47,827 nucleotides of DNA. Origin: Streptomyces cahuitamycinicus (GTDB taxonomy: Bacteria; Actinomycetota; Actinomycetes; Streptomycetales; Streptomycetaceae). The stretch covers positions 1-47,827 of the forward strand of contig NZ_POUC01000015.1 in the NCBI RefSeq assembly GCF_002891435.1, written 5' to 3'. The notes below the pieces were generated by a model that saw only the letters and a program-made list of their open reading frames with translations, made no database searches and was not told the origin of the DNA. This document shows positions 9,601-16,383 of the stretch, piece by piece (within the stretch, counting starts at the first letter, position 1; each line of letters begins with the position of its first letter). The translations under genes were made by a program, and so were the position numbers.

Positions 9601-9674
9601 GAACGCACCACCTCCTGCTCTTGCTGTTCGTGATACCGGCCGGATGACGGAACACCGGCCGGAGAAGATTGCTG

Positions 9675-9710
9675 GGCAACTGCGTGGCAACTGCTCGGCA
9701 ACCGGTTGTT
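9675..9710. repeat. Three GGCAAC repeats at 11-base spacing ending in an AACCGGTT palindrome
   Basis: GGCAAC begins at 9675, 9686 and 9697, an exact 11-base period, about one helical turn. The first two copies read GGCAACTGC. The third merges into the palindrome CAACCGGTTG (9699-9708). The arrangement suggests a row of protein-binding half-sites on one face of the DNA. Confidence 0.6.
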
Positions 9711-9796
9711 GTGCGTGGGGCAGAGCTTCTTCCGGCCAGGAGGAGGCGTCAAGTGCCTGGGCCGATTTTCGAAAAGACTTTGGGGCAGGAATGGTC

Positions 9797-9810
9797 GGGA
9801 ACCGGTTGCT
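9797..9810. promoter_or_regulatory. LacI-type operator-like palindrome
   Basis: The 14-mer GGGAACCGGTTGCT fits the pattern AGNAANCGNTTNCT with one mismatch at the first base. The stretch AACCGGTTGCTACAG (9800-9814) matches 13 of 15 bases of 13005-13019 in the other sugar operon's promoter. It probably binds a LacI-family regulator. Confidence 0.55.
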
Positions 9811-9973
9811 ACAGGCCACCTCAGCGCGGCATCACACCGAAGGCGGGCCTCCCGGGACTGACTGCTCGACACCGAAAACGCAGTAATCGATTTCCGGAAA
9901 CTGTGACGGTGCAGGGTTTCGGCGCCGGGGTGGACCTGCATCGACTCCCCCAAAGTTCGCCTCAGCCGGGCGA

Positions 9974-10003
9974 TTGACCATCGCTTCCCGACAGACCTAC
10001 GGT
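9974..10003 (+). promoter_or_regulatory. HrdB-like promoter of the dehydrogenase gene
   Basis: TTGACC (9974-9979), an 18-base spacer and TACGGT (9998-10003) fit the vegetative Streptomyces promoter pattern. Transcription should start near 10010, inside the operator-like sequence that follows directly. Confidence 0.65.
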
Positions 10004-10028
10004 AGAAGACGCTTTCTGAAACTGTTTC
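10004..10028. promoter_or_regulatory. Operator-like double palindrome directly after the -10 box
   Basis: AGAAGACGCTTTCT (10004-10017) fits AGNAANCGNTTNCT with one mismatch. It is followed at once by the perfect odd palindrome GAAACTGTTTC (10018-10028). The first site begins one base after the -10 hexamer, the same geometry as at 18064-18077. A bound repressor would block the start site. Confidence 0.6.
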
Positions 10029-10051
10029 TATCCCCCTGCTCCAGGAGAGTC

Positions 10052-11065
10052 ATGCCCAGCCCTCAGCTGCCGCGGGCCGTGTTCGCGATGGACCCGGTAC
10101 ACCTCCCGCTGCTCTTCCCTCCGCCGCTGATGGAGCGGCTGAGGCGCACGGCCGACATCGATCCCGGGTTGGTGGTGCGCGACTTCGCCGATCCGGCCGG
10201 TGCCGCCGCCCTGGCCTCCGCCGAGGTGCTGATCACCGGCTGGGGCTGCCCGCGTCTGGACGCCGAGGTCCTCACGGCGGCCCCGGAGCTCGGCGCCGTA
10301 CTGCACGCGGCGGGCTCCGTCCGTTCCCTGGTCGGCGAGGCCCTGTGGGAGCGCGGGATCAAGGTGTCCAGCGCGGTGACGGGCAACGCCGTGCCGGTCG
10401 CGGAGTACACGCTCGCGATGATCCTGCTGCTGGGCAAGGACGCCTTCGACCACCGCGAGCGCTTCCGCCGGAACCATGCCTACCCGGGCCCCGCCGAGAC
10501 CGCGGCGACCGGCAACCTCGGCCGTCGCGTCGGCGTCATCGGCGCCTCGCGCGTGGGCCGCCGCCTGCTGGAACTGCTGCGGCCCTTCGACCTCACCGTC
10601 CTGCTGCACGACCCGTACGTGAGCCCCGCCGAGGCCGCCGCCCTCGGTGCCGAGCCGCTGTCCCTGGAGGACCTGCTCCGGCACAGCGACATCGTGAGCC
10701 TGCACGCCCCCGACATCCCCGCGACCCATCACATGCTCGACCGCGACCGGCTCGCCCTGGTGCGGGACGGGGGCGTGCTCATCAACACGGCCCGCGGTGC
10801 GCTGGTCGACCACGAGGCGCTCACCGACGAGCTGGTCTCCGGCCGGCTGAACGCGGTGCTGGACGTCACCGACCCGGAGCCGCTGCCCGCGGGATCGCCG
10901 CTGTACCACCTGCCCAACGTGTTCCTCACCCCGCACATCGCCGGCTCCCTCGGCAACGAACTGGAGCGGCTCGGCCGCATCGTCGTCGAGGACCTGGAGC
11001 GCCTGGCGGCCGGCGTACCGCCGCTCCACGAGGTGCGGCACGCGGATCTGGCGCGGGTGGCGTGA
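10052..11065 (+). CDS. D-isomer-specific 2-hydroxyacid dehydrogenase
   Basis: The protein has 337 residues. A Rossmann nucleotide-binding motif (VGVIGASRVGR) lies mid-protein. The family catalytic residues appear in order: Arg in NTARGALVD, Glu in DPEPLP and His in LTPHIAGS. It should reduce a 2-keto acid or oxidise a 2-hydroxy acid with NAD(P)H. In a uronate or oligosaccharide locus it could process a keto-acid breakdown product; that is inference. ATG 10052 was chosen because AGGAG lies five bases upstream and the promoter at 9974-10003 starts transcription near 10010, which excludes the in-frame ATG at 9974. It is divergent from the sugar operon. Confidence 0.87.
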   Translation: MPSPQLPRAVFAMDPVHLPLLFPPPLMERLRRTADIDPGLVVRDFADPAGAAALASAEVLITGWGCPRLDAEVLTAAPELGAVLHAAGSVRSLVGEALWERGIKVSSAVTGNAVPVAEYTLAMILLLGKDAFDHRERFRRNHAYPGPAETAATGNLGRRVGVIGASRVGRRLLELLRPFDLTVLLHDPYVSPAEAAALGAEPLSLEDLLRHSDIVSLHAPDIPATHHMLDRDRLALVRDGGVLINTARGALVDHEALTDELVSGRLNAVLDVTDPEPLPAGSPLYHLPNVFLTPHIAGSLGNELERLGRIVVEDLERLAAGVPPLHEVRHADLARVA

Positions 11066-11170
11066 CTTCACCGCGGCGGGCCGTGACACCGGTTGTCCAC
11101 AGCCCCTCCAGCCTGGGGTAACGATGGGATACGGTTTCCGCACCGGTGGCTTCGGCGGCCGGTGCGGTGG

Positions 11171-11269
11171 GGTCGATCGCTCGATTGGCTCGACCGGCTC
11201 GACTGACTCGATCGGCTCGATCGGCTCGATCGGCTCGACTGGCTCGATCAGTCCGACCGGCTCGGTGGG
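11171..11269. repeat. Eleven degenerate 9-base tandem repeats (consensus CTCGAYYGG)
   Basis: The tract is eleven consecutive 9-base units; three are exact CTCGATCGG and the others differ by one to three bases. It contains many CGATCG palindromes. Because the unit is a multiple of three, any reading frame looks open, so it should not be read as a gene. Confidence 0.85.
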
Positions 11270-11486
11270 GCGACGGCTCGGTGAGGCGACAAGGCAACGC
11301 CTCGGAAGTCGATGGGGCGGCGCGGCGGGGCGGCGGAGCGGGAGTGTCCGGTCGGGCATGGGCGCGCACCGGCGCGTCATGTCCCGGCGTGCCGCATTCC
11401 CGGCCGGACCGAGGCACCACGGCCGCGCCGCCGCAGGGGTGGCCGGCGCACCACGGCCGGGCGCCCGGGGACCCGGGGCGCCTGCC

Positions 11487-11535
11487 CCGGCCACCGGCCA
11501 CCGGCCACCGGCCACCGGCCACCGGCCACCGGCCA
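11487..11535. repeat. Seven perfect 7-base tandem repeats (CCGGCCA)
   Basis: CCGGCCA is repeated exactly seven times, then the tract ends in CGAGA. It lies about 95 bases upstream of the LacI start codon, in its probable leader. Perfect identity suggests recent slippage and likely length variation between strains. Confidence 0.9.
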
Positions 11536-11629
11536 CGAGAAGTCTGGCCGACCACAACCGGACCGCAACAACCGCACCGCACAACCGGACCGCAACGGAC
11601 CGGGTCACTACCGCGAAGGAGCCGCAAGG

Positions 11630-12721
11630 GTGAGTCAGCGCAAGGCGACGACGAGTGACGCCGGCCGGGCGACCATCCGTGATGTCGCGGAGCGCGCGGG
11701 CGTCTCCGTGGCCAGCGTCTCCCGGGTGTTGTCCGGCAACTACCCGGTGTCGGAGGAGCTGCGCCGCCGGGTGATGAAGGTGGTCCGGGACCTGGACTAC
11801 GTCACCAACGCCCACGCCCGCTCGCTGGCCGGCGGCGGCACACCGACGGTGGCGATCCTCATCAACAACATCACCGGTGCCGCGTTCGCCCACGTGGCGA
11901 AGGGCGTCGAGGGCGCCGCCACCCTGCGCGGCTGGCTCTCTCTCGTCGGCACGACCGGCGACGACCCGGAGCGGGAGCTCGCGCTGGTGAACCTCATGCG
12001 CCAGCAGGGCGTCGCCGCCGTGATCCTGCTCGGCGGTGCCTACGACTACGACGAGTACCAGCTGCGCATGGCCCGCTTCGCCCGCTCCCTGGACGCGGCA
12101 GGCTCGCATCTGGTCCTGGTGGGCCGGCCCCCGCTGGAGGGCGACGTTCCGGCGACGACCGTCGACTACGACAACGAGGGCGGCGCCTACGCGATGGCCA
12201 GCCACCTGCTCTCGGCCGGCCACCGCCGCGTCCTCGTCCTGCCCGGGCACGCCGAATTGACGACCGCCCAGGGCCGCTTGCGGGGCGCCCAGCGGGCCTT
12301 CGAGGCCTACGGGGTGCCGTTCGACCCGGGGCTGGTGCGGCACGGCCAATACGACTACGAGCACGGGTACGAGGCCGTCGAGACGGCGCTGCACGAGTCG
12401 CCGGACTTCACCGCGGTGCTGGCCGGGACGGACGTGGTCGCCGCGGGTGCCATGCAGGCGCTGCGCGCGGCGGGCCTGCGCGTCCCCGAGGACGTCTCGA
12501 TCGTCGGCTACGACGACATCCCGCTGGCCTCGCAGCTCACGCCCCAACTGACCACTGTGCACGTGCCGTACGAGGAGATGGGCCGGGTCGCGCTGCGGGC
12601 GGTGGCCGACCGGCGCGAGGGCGGCGGAGGCCGCCGCAGGAGCGCCGAGGGCGACCATCTGGTGCTGGGCACCCATGTCGTGGTCCGCAACTCGGTCCAG
12701 CCGCCCGCCCCTCGCGGATAG
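11630..12721 (+). CDS. LacI-family transcriptional regulator
   Basis: The protein has 363 residues. The N-terminal helix-turn-helix reads ATIRDVAERAGVSVASVSRV, followed by LSGNYPVSEELRRRV and a hinge. The rest is a periplasmic-binding-protein-like effector domain ending with the typical SIVGYDDIPLASQLTPQLTT block. GTG 11630 has GAAGGAG eight bases upstream; the longer frame would translate the tandem repeats. It lies between the two sugar operons and is a strong candidate to bind the CG-centred palindromes at 9697-9710, 9797-9810, 10004-10017, 12786-12799, 13002-13015 and 18064-18077, with an oligosaccharide as inducer. The C-terminal tail is Arg/Gly-rich before the last block. Confidence 0.92.
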   Translation: MSQRKATTSDAGRATIRDVAERAGVSVASVSRVLSGNYPVSEELRRRVMKVVRDLDYVTNAHARSLAGGGTPTVAILINNITGAAFAHVAKGVEGAATLRGWLSLVGTTGDDPERELALVNLMRQQGVAAVILLGGAYDYDEYQLRMARFARSLDAAGSHLVLVGRPPLEGDVPATTVDYDNEGGAYAMASHLLSAGHRRVLVLPGHAELTTAQGRLRGAQRAFEAYGVPFDPGLVRHGQYDYEHGYEAVETALHESPDFTAVLAGTDVVAAGAMQALRAAGLRVPEDVSIVGYDDIPLASQLTPQLTTVHVPYEEMGRVALRAVADRREGGGGRRRSAEGDHLVLGTHVVVRNSVQPPAPRG

Positions 12722-12731
12722 CTCGCACTAC

Positions 12732-12747
12732 GGGGGCAGTGGCCCCC
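12732..12747 (+). terminator. Short GC hairpin after the LacI gene
   Basis: GGGGGC and GCCCCC form a six-base stem with loop AGTG, ten bases after the stop codon. There is no T tract, as is common in Streptomyces. Confidence 0.55.
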
Positions 12748-12781
12748 AGCCCGAGGACGATCAACCAAGACGCTAGAGAAC

Positions 12782-12799
12782 GTTACGTAACCGGTTTCC
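12782..12799. promoter_or_regulatory. Overlapping palindromes GTTACGTAAC and AACCGGTT
   Basis: The perfect palindrome GTTACGTAAC (12782-12791) shares bases with AACCGGTT (12789-12796). The 14-mer at 12786-12799 fits the core GNAANCGNTTNC found at the other operators. It lies about 200 bases upstream of the operon promoter, so it may be an auxiliary operator. Confidence 0.5.
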
Positions 12800-12968
12800 T
12801 GATCCGCCGCAGTGCGCTCCGAGGCGCGTCGCCACGTCCACCGAATCTGCGCGCGGCGCATCCGAAAACCCTCTGAACTGCCCTTATGCGCCGCAGGACG
12901 GAAGCCGCTCCGGCGTGCGCAGCGGCAACCCGCTCGACCATCCGCCGTAACAAATTTCCGCGCACCTC

Positions 12969-12998
12969 TTGCTATGCGCGGACACATCCGCCTACGGT
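12969..12998 (+). promoter_or_regulatory. HrdB-like promoter of the binding-protein/GH43 operon
   Basis: TTGCTA (12969-12974), an 18-base spacer and TACGGT (12993-12998). The -10 box is identical to that of the dehydrogenase promoter and is preceded by the same CC. Confidence 0.6.
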
Positions 12999-13001
12999 CC
13001 C

Positions 13002-13015
13002 AGCAACCGCTTACT
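13002..13015. promoter_or_regulatory. LacI-type operator-like site after the -10 box
   Basis: AGCAACCGCTTACT fits AGNAANCGNTTNCT fully. It starts four bases after the -10 box and would cover the transcription start. Confidence 0.6.
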
Positions 13016-13145
13016 ACAGCTTCCGCTTGGCCGAACCCCCCGCAACCGCGAGCCGACGTTTTCCGGCCGCCGTTCCTGGCCGGCACCCCGAGCCGCCGCC
13101 GTCCTCTCGTTCTGAGAACGCCCTATTCCGAAGGATCACGGTCAG

Positions 13146-14483
13146 ATGAACTTCACCAGCCCCCGGAGAAGGTTCGCCTCCGCCGCTGTCGCGGGTATCG
13201 CGCTGACAGGCCTGCTCTCCGCCTGCGGCGGATCCGCCTCGGGCGACGACGCCGCATCGAAGTCCGGCCCGGTCACGCTCCCCTTCTGGGGCTGGGCCAA
13301 CGGCCAGGAGGCGGTCGTCAAGGCCTTCAACGCCTCGCACAAGGACATCCAGCTGAAGTACACGAAGGTCACCGACCAGCTGACCATGCAGAAGCAGCTG
13401 ACCAACGCGGTCAAGGCCGAGAACGCCCCCTGCCTGGTGCAGAACACCGCCGAGTACGTCACGAGCTGGGTGTCGCAGGGCGCACTCGCCGACATCACGC
13501 AGTACGTCGAGGGCGAGGAGGGCCGGTTCAACACAGGCGCCTGGGCGAGCGCACAGGTGCAGGGCAAGCTCTACGGCGTGCCCACCAGCTCGGCGCCCCA
13601 GTTCACGATCTACCGCACTGACATCTTCCAGAAGTACGGCCTGAAGCCCCCGGCGACCTGGGACGACTTCATCGCCGCGGGCAAGGTCCTGAAGAAGCAC
13701 AACATCAAGATCACCAACTACGCCGGTGAGGACCCGAGCACCCTGGAGGTGCTCGCGATGCAGGCCGGGGCCCACTGGTACGCGGTTGACGGCAACGCCT
13801 GGAAGGTGAACTTCCAGGACGAGGGCACCCTGAAGGCCGCGAAGGTGATCCAGGAGATCATCGACAACGACCTGAACGCCAAGCTGTCCTTCGCCGACTA
13901 CGCGGCCGTGCAGCGCAGCTACGACAGCGGTGCCACCGCGACCCGGCAGATCTCCACCTGGCAGATGGCCGGCATGGTGCAGAACTTCACCAAGTCCTTC
14001 GGCGACTGGGCGCTCGCGCCCTGGCCGGCATACGAGGGTGAGGCGGCGAAGACGCCGGCCGGTACGAACCTGACCGGCGGCGTGACGCTGGTGACGAAGC
14101 AGTGCGCGAACCAGAAGCAGGCCGCTCAGGCGGCCCTGTGGATGTCCACCAACCAGGACGCGGTCAAGACGATGGCGAGCCCGGAGACCGGCAACGGCGT
14201 GATGCCGGCGCTGAAGGACAGCGGTTCCTACGTCGGTGAGTCGATCTCGCAGAAGCTGCTCGGCAAGAACTACCAGCCGGCGCAGAAGGTCGTGACGGAC
14301 AGCCTGGGCACGGTGACCACCGACTGGACCTTCGGACCGAACTGGACCGCGATGTTCACGGAGATGCAGGCGGGCTGGGCCAAGGTCGTCAACAAGCAGG
14401 AGAAGGTCACCGACCTGCTCGCGCACATGCAGGAGTGGACGGTCAAGGACCTGAAGTCCCGCGGTATCAGCGTCAAGGGCTGA
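13146..14483 (+). CDS. Extracellular sugar-binding lipoprotein of ABC importer
   Basis: The protein has 445 residues. The N-terminus (RRRFASAAVAGIALTG) ends in a lipobox LSAC with Cys27. The mature part opens VTLPFWGWANGQEAVVKAFN, typical of family 1 oligosaccharide-binding proteins, and ends with a Trp-rich region. It delivers a sugar to the two permeases encoded next. ATG 13146 has AAGGA ten bases upstream. The gene starts a rightward operon with a GH43 glycosidase, so arabino- or xylo-oligosaccharides are the likeliest ligands; this is inference from context. Confidence 0.9.
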   Translation: MNFTSPRRRFASAAVAGIALTGLLSACGGSASGDDAASKSGPVTLPFWGWANGQEAVVKAFNASHKDIQLKYTKVTDQLTMQKQLTNAVKAENAPCLVQNTAEYVTSWVSQGALADITQYVEGEEGRFNTGAWASAQVQGKLYGVPTSSAPQFTIYRTDIFQKYGLKPPATWDDFIAAGKVLKKHNIKITNYAGEDPSTLEVLAMQAGAHWYAVDGNAWKVNFQDEGTLKAAKVIQEIIDNDLNAKLSFADYAAVQRSYDSGATATRQISTWQMAGMVQNFTKSFGDWALAPWPAYEGEAAKTPAGTNLTGGVTLVTKQCANQKQAAQAALWMSTNQDAVKTMASPETGNGVMPALKDSGSYVGESISQKLLGKNYQPAQKVVTDSLGTVTTDWTFGPNWTAMFTEMQAGWAKVVNKQEKVTDLLAHMQEWTVKDLKSRGISVKG

Positions 14484-14491
14484 GGCATTCG

Positions 14492-15376
14492 ATGATTCGC
14501 TCCATGCGCTGGAAGGGTGCCGCGTTCACGGTGCCCTTCCAGCTCGGCTTCGTCTTTCTGTACCTGCTCCCGATCGGCTATGCCGTCTACGAGTCGCTGT
14601 TCACGGAGAAGCAGTCCGGGCTCGGTCTCGGCGGTGCGACGACGGAGTTCGTCGGGCTCGACAACTACACCCAGGGGCTGTCGGACCCGGCGTTCATGAA
14701 CTCCATCCTGCGGGTGGTGCTCTTCGCCTGTGTCCAGATCCCGTTCATGCTGGTGATCAGCCTGCTGCTGGCGCTGTTCCTGGACGCGCTCACGTCCAGG
14801 GCGGCGAGCAGGTTCCGGATCGTGCTGCTGGTGCCGTACATGATTCCCGGCGTGGTCGCGGCGATCGTGTGGGTCAACCTCTACAGCCCGGACGTCGGCC
14901 CGCTCACCGCGATCGGCGCGTCACTCGGCCTCGACTGGAACTTCTTCGCGCCGTCGATGGTGTGGCCGGCCATAGGCAACCTGCTGACCTGGCACGGCAT
15001 CGGCTACAACATGGTGATCATCTACTCGGCGCTGCAGGGCGTGCCCCGGGAGCTGTTCGAGGCGGCCCGGCTGGACGGCGCCTCGGAGCTGCGGATCGCG
15101 CGCAGCATCAAGATCCCGTTCGTGCGCGGGGCGCTGGTCCTGACGGGCCTGTTGTCGATCATCCAGATGCTGCAGATCTTCAACGAGCCGGCGCTGTTCC
15201 GGAACATCACCCCGCAGACGGTCAGCGACAGTTTCACCCCGATCATGATCATCTACAACCAGGCGTTCAACGCGGGCAACTACAACTACGCCGCCGCCCT
15301 GTCGGTGCTGCTCGCCCTGATCCTGGGCATCGCCTCCTTCCTCTTCTACCGGCTCACCTCGAAGGAGGCCGACTGA
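14492..15376 (+). CDS. Sugar ABC transporter permease (MalF-type)
   Basis: The protein has 294 residues with about six membrane segments. The EAA loop reads ELFEAARLDGASELR, followed by IKIPFVRG. ATG 14492 is eight bases after the stop of the binding protein. GAGG just upstream is a weak ribosome site. The stop overlaps the next start (TGATG), so the two permeases are coupled. It forms the channel of a CUT1-type importer. Confidence 0.92.
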   Translation: MIRSMRWKGAAFTVPFQLGFVFLYLLPIGYAVYESLFTEKQSGLGLGGATTEFVGLDNYTQGLSDPAFMNSILRVVLFACVQIPFMLVISLLLALFLDALTSRAASRFRIVLLVPYMIPGVVAAIVWVNLYSPDVGPLTAIGASLGLDWNFFAPSMVWPAIGNLLTWHGIGYNMVIIYSALQGVPRELFEAARLDGASELRIARSIKIPFVRGALVLTGLLSIIQMLQIFNEPALFRNITPQTVSDSFTPIMIIYNQAFNAGNYNYAAALSVLLALILGIASFLFYRLTSKEAD

Positions 15377-16290
15377 TGACGCTGACCGAGCAGACGACCG
15401 AGCGGCCCGAAGTCCGCAGCGTCCGCAGGCTGACCCGGCCGGACCCGGCCTCCCGCGGGCGGGGTGGTCAGCGCTTCCTGCTCGTGGGGCTGGTGCTGGC
15501 CAGTGCCTACAGCCTGTTCCCGGTGTGGTGGCTGATCGTCGCCGCGACCAAGGACCGTACGGCCCTGTACCAGAGCAACGGCCTGTGGTTCTCGGGCTGG
15601 CACCTGTGGGACAACCTGCAACAGGTGTTCACGTACCAGGACGGGATCTTCCTGCGGTGGACGGCCAACTCGTTCCTGTACGCGGGCGTGGGTTCGCTCG
15701 GGGGCACGCTGATCGCGCTCGCAACCGGCTACGGACTGGCCCGCTTCGACTTCCCCGGGCGCAACGCGATCTTCGCGTGTGTCGTGGGCTCGTTCCTGAT
15801 CCCGATCGCCCTGCTGACGCTGCCGCTGTATCTGCTGTTCTCCGCGATCGGCATGGTGGACACGCCCTGGGCGATGCTGATCCCCTGTCTGATCAACCCG
15901 TTCAGCGTGTACCTGGCCAAGGTGTACACCGAGGCGACGATCCCCTACGAGCTGCTGGAGGCCGCCCGGATCGACGGCGCCGGGGAGTTGCGGATCTTCT
16001 TCAGCATCGTGCTGCGGATGATGACGACGGGCGGTGCGACGGTGTTCCTGCTGGCCTTCGTGAACACCTGGAACGCCTTCTTCCTGCCGCTGACCGTGCT
16101 GCGCGGCAAGGAGAACTGGACGCTCAACCTCGGACTCTACAACTGGACCGGCACCCGGCTGGAGTCCGGCATCGACCTCACCGGACTGGTGCTGACCGGC
16201 GCGCTGCTGTCGATCGTCCCGATGGCGATCATGATGGTCGCGATGCGCCGCTACTGGCGCTCCGGCGTGACGCTCGGCGCCCTCAAGTGA
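15376..16290 (+). CDS. Carbohydrate ABC transporter permease (MalG-type)
   Basis: The protein has 304 residues. A short charged N-terminus (about 1-35) is followed by six predicted membrane segments and an EAA loop (ELLEAARIDGAGELR). ATG 15376 shares a base with the stop of the preceding gene and has GGAGG seven bases upstream. It completes the second CUT1-type importer of the window; again no ATPase gene is present. Confidence 0.92.
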   Translation: MTLTEQTTERPEVRSVRRLTRPDPASRGRGGQRFLLVGLVLASAYSLFPVWWLIVAATKDRTALYQSNGLWFSGWHLWDNLQQVFTYQDGIFLRWTANSFLYAGVGSLGGTLIALATGYGLARFDFPGRNAIFACVVGSFLIPIALLTLPLYLLFSAIGMVDTPWAMLIPCLINPFSVYLAKVYTEATIPYELLEAARIDGAGELRIFFSIVLRMMTTGGATVFLLAFVNTWNAFFLPLTVLRGKENWTLNLGLYNWTGTRLESGIDLTGLVLTGALLSIVPMAIMMVAMRRYWRSGVTLGALK

Positions 16291-16315
16291 TGTTCCTTCC
16301 CCGTTTCCCCCGACT

Positions 16316-16357
16316 CCTGGGGGCCGCAGGTGATCCTGACTCCCTGCGGCCTCCAGG
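16316..16357 (+). terminator. Strong 15-base-pair hairpin between permease and GH43 genes
   Basis: The arms 16316-16330 and 16343-16357 pair over 15 bases with one G-U and a 12-base loop. It lies inside an apparent operon, just before the GH43 ribosome site (GGGAG at 16372). It may reduce read-through to the glycosidase or protect the upstream mRNA from decay. Confidence 0.6.
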
Positions 16358-16383
16358 GTGACCGACGCTCCGGGAGCCCTCGC

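Larger units (their letters stand above)
9601..10051. promoter_or_regulatory. Divergent regulatory region between sugar operon and dehydrogenase gene
   Basis: This 451-base stretch carries no credible gene. It holds three helically phased GGCAAC repeats, two AACCGGTT palindromes whose centres are 100 bases apart, a perfect TTTTCGAAAA palindrome (9766-9775) and the rightward promoter at 9974-10003 with its operator-like sites. No convincing -35/-10 pair was found for the leftward operon. Confidence 0.7.
11066..11629. other. Long intergenic region with two tandem-repeat tracts
   Basis: Between the dehydrogenase gene and the LacI gene are 564 bases without a convincing gene. Open frames on both strands exist only because of repeats and give low-complexity peptides (GSIGSTGS or VEPIEPIE). 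A TACGGT box at 11130-11135 could be a -10 for the regulator, but no good -35 was found. Confidence 0.55.
12748..13145. promoter_or_regulatory. Regulatory region of the second sugar operon
   Basis: This stretch of about 400 bases holds no credible gene. It contains an upstream palindrome pair at 12782-12799, a promoter at 12969-12998 and a downstream operator-like site at 13002-13015. The roughly 216-base separation of the two operators would permit DNA looping by a LacI-type protein. Confidence 0.6.

Noticed and set aside
11487..11535. CCGGCCA repeats as a possible CRISPR
   Set aside because: There are no spacers between units; it is a simple tandem repeat.
11124..11633. Open frame giving a GSIGSTGS-rich peptide
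   Set aside because: It is produced by the 9-base and 7-base tandem repeats, which keep all frames open; no family match or ribosome site, and it overlaps the LacI start.
10028..12676. 882-codon open frame on the minus strand
   Set aside because: It is antisense to the dehydrogenase and LacI genes and has shadow composition; both sense genes have strong family matches.
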